Assembly: GCA_947561715.1 (NCBI GenBank) | Contig: OX387200.1 | Coordinates: 21,826,501 to 21,890,500, forward strand | Direction: 5' to 3' | Source: Ascidia mentula | Lineage: Eukaryota; Chordata; Ascidiacea; Phlebobranchia; Ascidiidae | Length of the DNA stretch: 64,000 bases | Shown: positions 1-16,497 of the stretch, one piece after another | Layout of the letters: each line of letters starts with the position of its first letter | How positions within the stretch are numbered: the stretch's first letter is position 1 | Made by a program: the position numbers and the translations under genes | The notes under the pieces: generated by a model | Seen by the model: only the letters and a program-made list of their open reading frames with translations | Told to the model about the DNA's origin: nothing | Database searches by the model: none

Positions 1-468
1 ATTTTGGTATTCGTGGTTTTCTTTCATTGAAAATAAAGCTGTGAAAGATTTTCAATTTAATGGCAACCAAAAACTTAGTTCTCAGTGTAGCAAGGATTGC
101 CATCCATTTCTAGACAAACACAGATGTGCTTATTGTTATCAAATGCAGATTGTTAGACATTTACTTGGCACACATGTCATCCTGATCAATAACCATGCAT
201 GTCACAGCAGTAACTTTTCAATCTTCTACTAAATTACAAAAAAAAAAACAGTCCTTACTTTAAGATGCGATGACAACCATCAGGTATATTTATTGGAAAG
301 TCATATGTTTCAAGCAAAGTTACACTGAACAAATGGGGAACTTAATGCAAACACAGTGAATTGATGAAGAAATTTCAATAGGGATTTTGTGATGAAAAAC
401 TTGCCAAGTAAATGAATACTTTTTATTGGTGTGTTAATGCCACTATACACATAATCTATTTGGCCAAG
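1..468. other. 3' flank of pepsin gene A, start of repeat unit
   Basis: This is the downstream flank of the minus-strand gene A. An AATAAA signal on the minus strand lies at 422-427, about 45 nt past the stop codon. The segment from base 1 aligns with 13447 onward and 19623 onward, the flanks of genes B and C, so the window opens inside the same repeated unit. I see no gene in it. Confidence 0.7.
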
Positions 469-2521
<2,053 letters not shown>

Positions 2522-2962
2522 TTTGCCAAATTTACTGGCAGCTAGGCAGAAATAAAACAACTTAACTCAGCAGTAAATGACAAAGAAACGTTCCTGTGTT
2601 AAAAAAACAAATTTCTGTTTCATCACTACTTTATGCTACCATTTGTTGCAAATCTAAGACAACCACAACAAAAAACATAACAAAAATATTAATGAATATT
2701 CTAGCATTGCTTTTTTGCTTAACAAAATTAATTGCCTGTGCAAGAGATAGGAAATGTATGACAGGTTTTTTCCGGTTTTAACCGGTATATACACATAACT
2801 AATTGCATCGGCAATGCTCTTCCTAGCATTGGCAAACCAACCTACCAACTGCTTCTCTGAAGATCATGTTTTGTCCTAAAAAACACAAATAAAATCGTCC
2901 AAACACGTGATGTGTTACGTCATAGTATCACAAGACTTGCTTACTTTGCCAAAACCTCTGAG
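2522..2962. other. Upstream region of pepsin A
   Basis: The presumptive promoter side of gene A, conserved with the upstream regions of B (from 15992) and C (from 22148). No coding exon and no clear core promoter motif were found. A small run of Cys/Lys codons in shadow frames is not supported by splice sites. Confidence 0.5.
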
Positions 2963-3062
2963 AAAATGCACAAATCATGGGATTTGGAAAATGCACAAAT
3001 CATGGGATTTGGAACATGCTCAAATCATGGGAATTTGAAAATGAACAAAACATGGGATTTGG
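2963..3062. repeat. 25-bp minisatellite, four copies
   Basis: Four tandem copies with exact 25-bp spacing (starts 2963, 2988, 3013, 3038) of a unit like aaaatgcacaaatcatggg plus atttgg. The matching places upstream of B (near 16421) and C (near 22592) hold a single copy, so the array expanded after the units diverged or contracted elsewhere. Confidence 0.9.
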
Positions 3063-3218
3063 ACTTCCATCGCCAACTAGGAAGCAAAACTTTTTACGTT
3101 TACAGCTGAAGCACAAAAGCCTGTTTTGTATTGTTAAAAAACGGTTGAGTTGAAGTTTTTTTGGGTTAACATGTTCTGTTTCATTAATTGTCCCAAAGCA
3201 AAGGTTGTGCAACTGCTT

Positions 3219-5338
3219 TTATTTTCGCCTCTTTCTGGATAAATCTTTCTTTTTAATTACTGGTGCAAAAACTTTGGCCCTTGCAGGAATAGTTTGTGCT
3301 AATACAATGTTGGGAGATAGCAACTAATAATTACAGTTCTGACAATGATTTACCCGCTTCACAGTATAAATATTCGCGACATAATACTTTCTCAATACAA
3401 TAGGCTACAGTTAGGATTTAAACTTAAAAGACAATTTAAACTTTCCTAACATACATACCATCTCTGTATCATCAACTGGAACTGAAATAAAATAGATTTA
3501 TTTTTAATAGTTTATTTGGCCACAATTTGATTGCAAAAAACACATTATACTCATCGTACAAAGTTATATGTTTTGTCAAAATTTGTACTATTTCATATAT
3601 CGCAGCGATATTTTCATATAGCGCAGTTTAAATAAAAAAGTTATGAAAACTACAAATACCAGCCTATATTTAACAAACAAGAAAATAAGTGTGAAAGAAT
3701 GCACACCATGAAAAGTCACTTTTCCTTGCTCAGCACTTATACAACAAGTGGACTAATTGTGTCCAAGATAATTGCCCAGAACAAGAGAAATGTGATGTTA
3801 GCATACATAATTCATTCTCTACCTTCAGGAGGTGAAAATAAATTGAAGAAAGAATCATTTGGAACTTGTTTCGTCACCGTCCTAACAGTTCCCCTTCCCT
3901 TGTGTTTCTGCTTTTTCTTGATCGTCTTCACGGTCACATTCTTACCTTTGACCCAGTCAATTTTGCACCTGGTTAATTTGCAATGTTCATTAGTGAATTT
4001 GGCCTTCATAAGTAGGAAGTTTCAGTAACAACAAATACAATACAGGTTATATTACACCCCTACCCAGTCCCATATGGTCTTAAAGCACAAAACTACTTCT
4101 GTGTTAACAAGTTTATGTGTTGAAAATTCTGCTTGCATGAAACCACTTTGCCAATATTTTTCAACTGAATTAAAAACCAATAATTTTCTGTGTGCCACAA
4201 TATGGCAAAAATAGATAATGGTCACGAAAAAATGACACAATATATATTTTATTTTTCCCATTACGTAATCTATATTTTTAAACAGTTGCATCATATATGA
4301 ATTACAGCATTTGCTGTTTGTAAATTCCCCAGTGTAATGATGACAGAGACCACACAACACTCCAGAACTGTAATGGCTGGATTGACATTTCCTCCAGTAA
4401 ACCAAACAAGCTACATGGTAACATACTATATGCACATGATATCTTTACAATGCACATTTTTCATAACAATTATAAACTCCTTTATTTTTTTGCTTCCGAG
4501 TTTATCAGAAACAAGTTTTCACCAATGATACCAATTTTTTTATTATTAATATTTTCTATTGCTAAATCACTCCCTTACCCTGTGCAACTGACAATTTCAG
4601 GTCCTTCAATAAAAGAATTCTGAAATCAAAGGTTGGGAGTCATGTTTATAATAATCACATCTTCTACTCTTAAAAGAATTTTTAACAATACGTTTCAAAA
4701 ATTTACCATAGGTTCTTCTGGTTTTGAGAAAATAACTCTTATATCCAATAGTTTTGAAAGAATCGGCTCATCGTGTTCTTGCACCATGTCATGGAACAGG
4801 GAAATATTCTTGAGGATTGTCAACCAAAATTCAGGAACACCATTAGCCGCTTCCAAAAATTTGCAGAGTTAATATTTCTTTACCTTTCAACTATCCAAGA
4901 GTTCAAAGCAAAATGATCTTTAAGTTAAAATAGTTATTTATCAGAATATCTGCACATACCTTCGTCGGTTTCATTATCCACTTTCATCTTTGTTCCAGCA
5001 TTTTCCTGAAGAAAAAATTAAACTGTAAACTTTCCCAGCCATCTAAGACACCATCTTAAGGATGGCACAGCACCCTTGACTACATTGGTTTTGTATAAAC
5101 GTATTTTTTTTGTTTCACTTTGCCACATACTTTTACAGGGTAAACAGGTTGTTTTAAAGTGATCTTTATTCATTACATTTTATTAAAATGATTTAGGGTG
5201 AAGCATATAGATACGTACAGCAAGTGCATTAACCTCATCATTTGCACCATCTTTCTTCTCAACATCCTCTTCGCTGTCACTCTCCCATTCACATTAACCA
5301 TCTGTCAGCTCATATTCTCCATTCACAATTTCATGTCT
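3219..5338 (-). pseudogene. NAP1L: NAP1-like nucleosome assembly protein, decayed partial gene
   Basis: Seven exons keep NAP1L sequence on the minus strand: 5219-5338, 4960-5005, 4707-4849, 4579-4619, 3823-3968, 3459-3481 and 3219-3323. Clear signatures are VPEFWLTILKN, MVQEHDEPIL, GPEIVSCTGCKIDW and KGKNVTVKTIKKKQKHKGR, matching the central histone-chaperone domain of NAP1L proteins. Splice phases still agree. It is broken in three ways. The 5' half is absent. An in-frame TAA interrupts LTDG*CEWES near 5294. The exon for the conserved SFxLEFHFEPNxYF stretch is missing between PM and the GPEIV exon, where only an 87-bp intron lies. The C-terminus (VPVDDTEM, then LLSPNIVLAQ to a basic SRKRRK tail) differs from vertebrate acidic tails. 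The intact parent gene should be elsewhere in the genome. Confidence 0.85.
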
Positions 5339-5721
5339 CTGACAAGAAAAATACTTTTGTTCAGAAAATAGAACACGCATCTACACAAGACATGAAAGAT
5401 TAATTAAAATGCATTGCAACACTTAAAGTACAATCAATGCAAAGAAAAATGTTTATTTTTCAGTGTACCGTTTGAATGACAAATCATGTAATTAATCGAA
5501 TGGACCCATTTACAAGAATTTTGTCTTGAGATTCAAATGTTGATGGTGATTTGCAGAATTAAAGAATTATTTTAGTTGTTTGTGATCTTTTTTTAAATCC
5601 TTCTGGGGAATACAAAACAATGATTGTACAATAGCGCAAAAAACGGGAATTACCCGTGTGGTGGAACTTACAAATTTTGTAAGTCTATGCAAATATTAAA
5701 CTTTCCATTCTGGAAAAATGC
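5339..5721. other. NAP1L intron remnant
   Basis: Non-coding sequence upstream of the first surviving NAP1L exon. It aligns with 18326-18680 and again near 18989-19018, so the same intronic piece was carried into the second duplication unit. No exon was found in it. Confidence 0.6.
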
Positions 5722-8239
5722 GATTATTCACCCCATTAGTCGACAATTAGTCGTTAGATAGCGCTCGTTAGCTGACACAATTTGCGATTTAAAGCGGGAA
5801 AATAGAATCTATCGCTCTATTGTTGGACGCTATCACCGTTTCGTGTTCTATTTTACTAATGGTCAACGGTCATATCTGTGGATGTGTAATGCAATAATAT
5901 TGGCGATGAATTAATTCAGGTAATTCAACCCTTAAATTAAAATAACAGATATAACGTGGAACTGGCAAGTATAAGAGCGCATAAACCATGAAAAAAATAT
6001 ACATGGTATTCTCATGTATCGACTGTTTCACCTCGTGATAGGGCACTAATATTTTCATTGGAAAATATAAAACAACTTCCTGGAAAAGTCATAGGTAGCT
6101 TAAACTGCCATATGGAGGATATTAAAGAAGGATTCCAGGTATATATGTATCTACTTTTATTGTTATTGTGCTGAAAAGAGTTGGGATTGACACTACATTG
6201 CAACTGAGTGTATTTTTTATTACAATTGAAAAAAAGCATTTTTGCTACTCTTTCAGCCCATGTATGGTCAAACAAGGGGCCAATAATGTGTCTCACAGAC
6301 CAACAGTCTGCAAATAGAGAGTTGCAGCCCAAATTTGAATCATAAAACCATAACCATCTATCCACTTGGGTTGCTAATTAGCTGTAAATGCAATGATGTT
6401 TTTTTACAGTATCCCAATGTTCACATGTGCGAAAGTCTTAGTGTTGTCAATATTGCAGAACAGTCAGTTAATTTTTCTTATTGTTAACCTTTATAATATG
6501 TAGGTCACCGTCAATTTTGACAATAGTTCATGATGGAAACGTTGTTTGGAGCTGATTATGTTTGTTCTTCCTTAAGCATCATCTGTTTTGGGCCTGTATG
6601 GACAAGAACAAACAAGCTTAGAAAATTGTGGTAATTCTGTTGCTAAAAGTTGTAAACTAAATTTGATATCAGTACCTCATAAAATAAATTTACTGTGCAT
6701 GTATTCTTCTTTAATTAAGGCTTGATATTTTTTGCGAACTACAATTGGTATTCAGCCTGGCATAATTGTGGTTTATTTCCAGGTGGGATTGTGATAGGTC
6801 ACTAATTTGTGCACGATCATCCTGTGGAAATATTTTGTTTTATTGGTAGTTTTTGTATATTTTGATACTTGAGGCAAATATGATTTTACACCTTGAGGAA
6901 GCCTTGTTGAATAACAGGCGAAACGTCGGTGAATAAAGTTACGTTTTATATATGCCAGAAGAACAGATTATTAAGTTATGATTTTACTGTTGCACGGATT
7001 GGATCAATTTTGAGTCTTAGATTAATTAAATTTTTTTTATGATGGCTATGAGCCAAATGATGTAAAAAATATGTTTTAGGAAACACGTGGGATGCAAGCA
7101 TTTCTTAGAAAATGCTGTAGACAACAAAGAACAGCCACCAGCTATATTTTACTCATTGGTAAGTGTGCATTGAAGTGAGCTATGTTGGTACATGAGCAAG
7201 GTTAAGTAAAAATTGGAGGGCTTTTTTATCCATAGTATCCTAGTTTTCAAACTATACACCAATATTGGAAAAAAATCATGTGTATTTTGTGCTACTAAAC
7301 AAATGTATAAACAATATACACAAGAAATAAAATGGCATGGGCACCGATAAAACCACAAGGTTTATTTTCAGGTGGTCAAGCAATAGATGGTCAACTACAA
7401 ATATAAGAAGGAAGGTTCAGCTGAAAATTTAAATGGAAGTGTGTTCCTGATGCAGAATATTTGATAATTTTGGCAATTTATGTGTGGTGAAAAATACCAG
7501 ATGTAACTTCAAGAACAGCTTTTCCACAAGTAGTTCAGGCCAACTAGTAACATGAAAGCATTGAAGGAAATGGGAATTATAAAGCAGGATTTGTACCAAA
7601 GCTTTTAAATGAATGTGAAAAAAAACATACTAATGTGTGTGTTTAACTGCTCTTCGATATATATATGTATATGCAAAACAGATGTATGTGATATTTTATT
7701 TCCTGAAATGATAGTGCAACATTTGAATGTAGTACTGTAATCTGAGGATAAGAATTTGTGTTAGTTGTATTATTGTAATTGTGCCTTCGCTAATTTTAAA
7801 CCAGTGTTTAAAATTAGTTTGTTCCTCTTTCAGACGTGCATTTGTATTGATTAGCAGGAGAAAATTCATTTCAGTTTACATCTGTTTCGGCAGTGATATG
7901 TTTGCAGCTTTACACTTGTTTCACAATAAATCTTTTTGACTACTAAACGTTGTTGCTTTACAAATTGGATAAAACAAACACTGGACAGAAAAGTAGAATG
8001 TATTGGCCCTACCAGTACCAACGAAAGTAACAGTGTGACACAAATTATTTCTGCATATTATTTTCATGATCATCATTGTTATCGATATTCACGTCACAAA
8101 CAACAACAATAGACACACAAAGGATGTTGAAGTAAAGATTTTGATGTGGTTTGTAACTTCGCAGTTCGTACTAATCCCCGAGCATCGAAAATAAAGCACC
8201 CCAAAATCGCTCACCTCATTTGTGAACAACGCAAAAGAA

Positions 8240-9470
8240 TAATGTTATTTTATGCAAGCGACAAAAGCGCGCAGCATTTGCCTACCGCCCACCGAAACAG
8301 GCTAACCCTAAATGGTCATGCCCCTTTATGGAACCATGATGTGACGCTATAGTTTTATTGTTTATTAGTCAATTAGCTTGAAACTTTCAACACATAAACT
8401 ACAAGGTAATTCGAGTTGTCCTACCAAACCGTTTTCGTTTAAACGCTGTTAATTTTATGCGGGAGACAGAAGCGCGCAGCGCTTGCCTAATGTCTTCCTA
8501 AGCAGGCTAATCCTCAATGGTCATGCCCCTTTATGCAACCATGATGTGACACTATAGTTTTCTTGTTTATTACTCAATTAGCTTGAAACTTTCAACACAT
8601 AAACTACAAGGTAATTCGAGTTGTTCTACCAAACCGTTTTCGTTTAAACGCTGTTAATTTTATGCATGAGACAGAAGCGCACAGCACTTGCTTGCTGTCT
8701 GCCGAAACAGGCTAACCCTCAATGGTCATGCCCCTTTATGCAACCATGATGTGACGCTATAGTTTTCTTGTTTATTACTCAATTAGCTTGAAACTTTCAA
8801 CACATAAACTACAAGGTAATTCGAGTTGTTCTACCAAACCGTTTTCGTTTAAACGCTGTTAATTTTATGCATGAGACAGAAGCGCACAGCACTTGCTTGC
8901 TGTCTGCCGAAACAGGCTAACCCTCAATGGTCATGCCCCTTTATGCAACCATGATGTGACGCTATAGTTTTCTTGTTTATTACTCAATTAGCTTGAAACT
9001 TTCAACACATAAACTACAAGGTAATTCGAGTTGTTCTACCAAACCGTTTTCGTTTAAACGCTGTTAATTTTATGCATGAGACAGAAGCGCGCAGCGCTTG
9101 CCTACTGTCTTCCGAAGCAGGCTAACCCTCAATGGTCATGCCCCATTATGCAACCATGATGTGGCGCTATAGTTTTCTTGTTTATTACTCAATTAGCTTG
9201 AAACTTTCAACACATAAACTACAAGGTAATTAGAGTTGTTCTATTAAACCGTTTTCGTTTAAACGCTGTTAATTTTATGCATGAGACAGAAGCGCGCAGC
9301 GCTTGCCTACTGTCTTCCGAAGCAGGCTAACCCTCAATGGTCATGCCCCTTTACGCAATCATGATGTGACACTATAGTTTTCTTGTTTATTACTCAATTA
9401 GCTTGAAATTTTTAAAACACAAACTGCAAAGTAATTCGAGTTGTCCTACTAAGCCGTTTTCATTTTAATT
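8240..9470. repeat. 205-bp tandem repeat, six copies, inside the foldback element
   Basis: The landmark ggtcatgcccc occurs at 8314, 8519, 8724, 8929, 9134 and 9339, an exact 205-bp spacing. Each unit carries ttgcctac/ttgcttgc, ggctaaccctcaatgg, atgatgtgacgctatag, ctcaattagcttgaaac and ccgttttcgtttaaacgctg. Middle copies are nearly identical; the first and last are degraded, as expected if turnover is strongest in the centre. No coding potential is evident. Confidence 0.95.
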
Positions 9471-9963
9471 CCGCAAATTTTATGCAGGAAACTGAAGCGC
9501 ATGACCACTTGCCCATTGTCCCTTGCTTATCACGTAAACCATAATTTACAAAAAAATAGGAGTTGTTCTGTCAACAGGTTTCACTGATACCAATGGCGTC
9601 GCAACAGCCAGTGCTGGGAAATTCTGTGTATATAATATTCGAAGACCCAGGCACAATTTGATGAAGATTTGAACACACAACAATATCGCTCGATTTTCTT
9701 GTTCAAATAGAAAGCAGCGTCAGCGATACTAAACAACAGTTGCACATATTATAAATTTATAAAACGACAAAAAAGGGTTAAAAACCTTGCCGGCAAAAGA
9801 TTTTAGGCACGTTTTCCGAAGCATTTTTAACATCTGTTGACAACAAAAGCACGGAGTAAGCGTGCAGAATAGCAAATGCATTAAACATGTAAATAGACAC
9901 CGAAAAACGAAACCTATTCAATCAAACAAAATGCCAATTTCGACGAAAATTATTGTTATTGAC

Positions 9964-10204
9964 CAGTAGTGGGATTCTTTCACTATGCCATAGGTTATAT
10001 ACGAGTTCTAATGTATTGTCTCTGCACAATACGTTGTAAAAGTTGTAAGCTATCAATAGCATGTAATTAGCAGTCAGAATACAATACATAAAGTGAAACA
10101 TAGGCCTGTACATACGCTTCCTAACCGGGATAACTGATTTACGGAGGTCATTACAATTTCAAGAACAGGTTTGCAGGAATCGGCTTAATCCCACCACTAC
10201 TACT
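9964..10204. mobile_element. Possible hAT-type MITE nested in the foldback element
   Basis: It begins cagtagtgggattc and ends aatcccaccactactactg, the same termini as the MITE at 12471-12651. The interior is degraded and I could not find a clean 8-bp target duplication, so the limits are approximate. Confidence 0.45.
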
Positions 10205-12470
10205 GCCACATAAACAACATAAAGTAAATACTCATTACGCATACAGTAGAACTCGGTTAATCCATTGGGTTGTGGGAAATTCACATGCATTTGAAAGCTT
10301 GGTACTCCTCCTGCTTTACAATTCCCATTTCCTCCATTGTTTTCATGTTAATTGTTGCCCTGTGCTACTTGCGGAAAAGCTGTGTTTGGAGTTGCAGCTG
10401 GTATTTTTTCAATATGATTCGAATTGCAAAATTATGAAATATTCCGCCTCAGGGCACACTTCATTTTAAATGCTGCTAAACTTCCCTTCTTATATTGTAG
10501 TTGTGTGGCACGGGCTTTCAGCTAGCCGACCATCTATTGCTTGACCACCTAAAATAATTAGTGTTAAATACAGTGAGATTAATAAAGGATACCTGACTCG
10601 ATAACCTATGGTTTTATCGGTGTCCATTTCTTTGTGTTTTGTTGTGCAAAATACACATGATTTTATTTCATTAGAGGTAATTTAACTTTGTAGCAACATA
10701 GGTTTTTTATTTTTTACTTGCAGCACACCCACCAGTATGTGAAATATAGTTGGCACTTGATTGTGGCTCTTCTTTCTTGTCTACAGCACTAGATCATTAT
10801 TTAAAAAAAAATGCTTCCATTTGAGCTTTTCTTTCCCCATCTTTCCTTATTATTAACAGACATTAATTCCCTGCCAAAACATGTTTGCAAAAAGTATTTG
10901 AACATGTGCATAAAATTATAATTTGTGAAAGCTAACGTTATCAAAGGCCTATGCTGTTAACAAGTAACGAATTTTTCTAATTTTTGTTCAGGTATTAGAT
11001 TTATTTAAATGTATATTTTACTACATATCAGTTGATTAGCAAAATTATACGTATTTACAGAAAAGAGGTTAACAAAATGGTAACTTTAAATTAACAAATT
11101 CGGTTCACAGCCATTGTATGAAAACTCAAAATCTATATGACAGTAAAATCATATTTTCCTTTTAAGTAACAAAAAATAGCAATAGAACAAAATACTTGTA
11201 CAGTATTATCGTGCACAAATTAGAAAAAAAATGAACCAAGACTTGGCCACATTTATGCCAGTCTCAATAACAATTGTACTTGTGCCACGCAAAAAATATC
11301 AAGCCTAATTTATACATGCACTGTAAATATGTATTAGGAGGTACTGATATCAAATTTACATTACAACTTTTAGTAACATAATTACCACAATTTTCTAAGC
11401 TTGTTTGTTCTTGTCCACCCAGGCCCAAAACAGCTGATGCTCAAGGAAGAATAAACATAATGCAGCTCCAAACAACGTTTCGATCACCAACTATTGTCAA
11501 AATTGATGGTGACCTACATATTACAAAGGTTAAATAGTAAGAAAAATTAACTGACTGTTCTGCAATATTGACAACACTAAGACTTTCGAATATGTAAGCA
11601 TTGGGATACTGTAAAAAAACATCATTGCATTTACATCTAATTAGCAACCCAAGTGGATAGATGGTTATGGTTTTATGATTCAAATTTGGGCTGCAACTCT
11701 CTATTTGCAGACTGTTGGTCTGTGAGACACATGTTAGAGTAGCAAAAATCCTTTTTTTCAATTATAACAAAAAATACACTCAGTTGCAATGTAGTGTCAA
11801 TCCCAACTCTTTTCAGCACAATAACAATAAAAGTAGATACATATATACCTGGAATCCTTCTTTAATATCCTCCATATGGCAGTTTAAGCTACCTATGACT
11901 TTTCCAGGAAGTTGTTTTATATTTTCCAATGAAAATATTAGTGCCCTATCACGAGGTGAAACAGTCGATACATGAGAATACCATGTATATTTTTTACATG
12001 GTTTATGCGCTCTTATACTTGCCAGTTCCACGTTATATCTGTTATTTTAATTTAAGGGTTGAATTTCCTGAATTAATTCATCGCCAATATTATTGCATTA
12101 CACATCGTTGACCATTAGTAAAATAGAACACGAAACGGTGATAGCGTCCAACAATAGAGCGATAGATTCTATTTTCCCGCTTTAAATCGCTAATTGTGTC
12201 AGCTAACGTGCGCTATCTAACGACTAATTGTCGACTAATGGGGTGGATTATTACAGAACGTCAATGTGATTATTAAAACCAAAACCGATTAACACATCTG
12301 TGCGAGATTAACACATCTGGCGAATAGAAACGAAACGATTGACCTACATGCCAGCTGCGCTTTGTACGGAATTTCAATACACAAAAAAATGACGTTTAAT
12401 CAAACAGTTTCTCTGCAGCTGCATAGGCTATTTTCCCCAGAAACATAAATTGCGTCAACATAGGTACAAG

Positions 12471-12651
12471 CAGTAGTGGGATTCAGCCGGTTCGCACCGG
12501 TTCTGTAGAACTGTGTCACGAAATTTTATGAGATCAGCGAACCGGTTGGCAACACTGGTTACTGTCAATCTGACTTTTTGTAGAAGAACCCGCTGAAAAA
12601 TTATGACTTTTGTGATAGAACCGACAGAAAAAAATTTGAATCCCACCACTG
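12471..12651. mobile_element. hAT-type MITE with 8-bp target site duplication
   Basis: A 181-bp element with termini cagtagtgggattcagccgg and ...aatcccaccactg, flanked by perfect direct repeats ggtacaag at 12463-12470 and 12652-12659. The interior has ccggttcgcaccggttct and related CCGGTT motifs. An 8-bp TSD and a CAG start are hallmarks of hAT elements. The same insertion is present in the duplicated unit at 19079-19248, so it predates that duplication. Confidence 0.9.
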
Positions 12652-12730
12652 GGTACAAGATGCTGATTTTGTGATTGATCCTTTATTAATTACTATTATT
12701 TTCCTTGTTATTTACTCAGGCTAGGCTTAA

Positions 12731-13232
12731 ATGTCTGTGAAAATGGAAACATGCAAAGGAATCCACAAGCAAAAGCTGAAAACACCCAGACAGAAACCCC
12801 AGCGAAGACGATTGAGTGAGAGTGATGACGGCGGAAGTTGTGTTGTCTGCGCAAACCATAGTAACCTATGCTGTGGGTTACTGTGATCACTACATCTGTA
12901 TCAAATGCTCGGATGAAAATGAGGCTGCTTTGTGAGGAAGAATTTTGCCCCGTTTGCCGCAAGGAATTTGTAAAAGTCATTTTTACCGAAGAGAAGAAAA
13001 TATTTAAAGAATTAAATCAATCAAAGCTAGTTAAAAATACTCAGAATAATGTGAACTATTTTTTTGAAAAGCTGGAAATAATCAAAGAATACAAACTAGA
13101 TTATCAGTGTCCACTATGTCCTGATTGACCTCCAGATAAAACATTTAATCAGACAAAAGCTCATTTACGCAAGGATCATTCTTTGTTTCATTGTGAAATT
13201 TGCTTAAAACATATCAAGAATTTTTGCAAATG
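12731..13232 (+). pseudogene. ZNF598: ZNF598-like RING/zinc-finger E3 ligase fragment
   Basis: The 5' part of a ZNF598/Hel2-type ribosome-collision ubiquitin ligase. Visible pieces are MSVKMETCKG, ESDDGGSCVVC (start of the RING), VGYCDHYICIKC, MRLLCEEEFCPVCRKEF and KVIF, then YQCPLCPD and a C2H2-like HLRKDHSLFHCEICLKH. These match the N-terminal RING and following zinc fingers of ZNF598. The pieces lie in different frames, with a shift inside the RING, another before MRLLC, and an in-frame TGA at 13126-13128, so it is a pseudogene. No intron is seen, which fits a processed or captured copy. It ends abruptly near 13232. A shorter copy lies at 19358-19533. Confidence 0.85.
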
Positions 13233-13947
13233 AATACACTTCCACCTAATAACAATACAACCTCGGATACAGACAATTTACTTCAATATCACATCTGATC
13301 AACCTGCAAAAAACGTAACAACTTTAACCTTGGTCAATATTTTTGACTTTCCTTCGCTGTAGAAAACTTTCCTTTGGTGCATAGTTTGTTTGGTGCTAAT
13401 TTTATTGGCTCATAATCTATTTGGGGTTTAATTGTGTTCAAGAGGATTTTGGTATTCATGGTTTTCTTTCATTGAAAATAAAGCTGTGAAAGATTTTCAA
13501 TTTATTGGCAACCAAAAACTTTTAATTACGTAGTGTAGCGAGGATTGCCATCCATTTCTAGACAAACACAGATGTGCTTATTGTTAACAAATGCAGATTG
13601 TTAGACATTTTTTTGGCACACATGTCATCCACATCAATAACCGTGCATGTCACAGCAGTATCACTTCAATCTTCTACTAAATTACAAAAAAAACGAACAA
13701 TCCTCACTTTAAGATGCATGACAACCATCAGGTATATTTATTGAAGGTTGTATATTTCAAGCAAGGTTACACAGGAAAAATGGGGAACTTAATGCAAACA
13801 CAGTGCCACAAGAATTGATTTATGGGGAAATTTTAATCAGGATTTTGTACCATGATGAAAAAACTTGCAAGTAAATGAATACTTTTTATTGGTGTGTTAA
13901 TGCCACTATACACATAATCTATTTGGCCAAGTTACTTGGGGCCATGG
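13233..13947. other. Flank between ZNF598 fragment and pepsin B
   Basis: Non-coding. From 13447 it is the repeated 3' flank also seen at 1-468 and from 19623. An AATAAA signal for gene B lies on the minus strand at 13884-13889. Confidence 0.6.
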
Positions 13948-15991
<2,044 letters not shown>

Positions 15992-16497
15992 TTTGCCAAA
16001 CTTACTGGCAGCTAGGCAGAAATCAAACAACTTAACTCAGCAGTAACTGACAAAGAAACGTTCCTGTGTTAAAAAAAACAAATTTCTGTTTCATCACTAC
16101 TTTATGCTACCATTTGTTCCAAATCTAAGACAACCATGAAAAAAAACACAGGTATGAATCAACATTCCAGCGTCGTTTTTTTGTTTGGGCCTTACGTAAT
16201 TAATTGCCTGCGCATGTGACAGGTTTTTTTCCGGTTTTAACCGGTATGCACACATAACTAATTGCATCGGCAATGCTCTTCCTAAAATTGACAAACCAAC
16301 CCCTTCTCTGAAGAATATGTTTTGTCCTAAAAAAACACACAAATAAAATCGTCCAAACACGTGATGTGTTACGTCATAATATCACGAGACTGAATGCTTA
16401 CTTTGCAAAAACCTCTAAGAAAATGCCCAAGTCATGGGATTTGGACTTCCATTGCCAACACGGAAGCCAATTTTTTTTCTGCTTACAGCTGAAGCAC
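15992..16497. other. Upstream region of pepsin B and duplication junction
   Basis: It aligns with the upstream regions of A and C up to about 16497. There the sequence switches, inside a shared gcaca, from pepsin-upstream DNA to the foldback-element arm (compare 10449 onward). This is the tandem duplication breakpoint. No coding exon was seen. Confidence 0.7.

Larger units (their letters stand above)
5729..12245. mobile_element. Large foldback DNA element, long terminal inverted repeats
   Basis: A 6.5 kb element with ends caccccattagtcgacaa... and its reverse complement ...ttgtcgactaatggggtg, flanked by the 7-bp direct repeat gattatt at 5722-5728 and 12246-12252. The inverted arms run roughly 5729-7625 and 10280-12245, about 1.9 kb each, with small indels. 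The middle holds a 205-bp tandem array and unique AT-rich DNA. I see no transposase frame, so it is probably non-autonomous. The TSD length and arm size do not let me name a superfamily with confidence (hAT-like or another cut-and-paste class). Most open frames inside it mirror each other between the arms and are not genes. Confidence 0.85.

Noticed and set aside
4052-4435. Cys-rich 127-codon minus-strand frame inside a NAP1L intron
   Set aside because: It interrupts no exon, has no domain pattern and lies between two well-placed NAP1L exons.
5870-6365. Minus-strand frames in the left arm that recur as plus-strand frames at 11715-12111 and 17692-18045
   Set aside because: They are the same inverted-repeat sequence read from both arms and from the extra arm copy; no protein family is recognised.
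7620-10280. CRISPR-like or regulatory array in the 205-bp repeats
   Set aside because: The repeats are directly adjacent, long and without unique spacers, inside a eukaryotic transposon; this is a tandem satellite.
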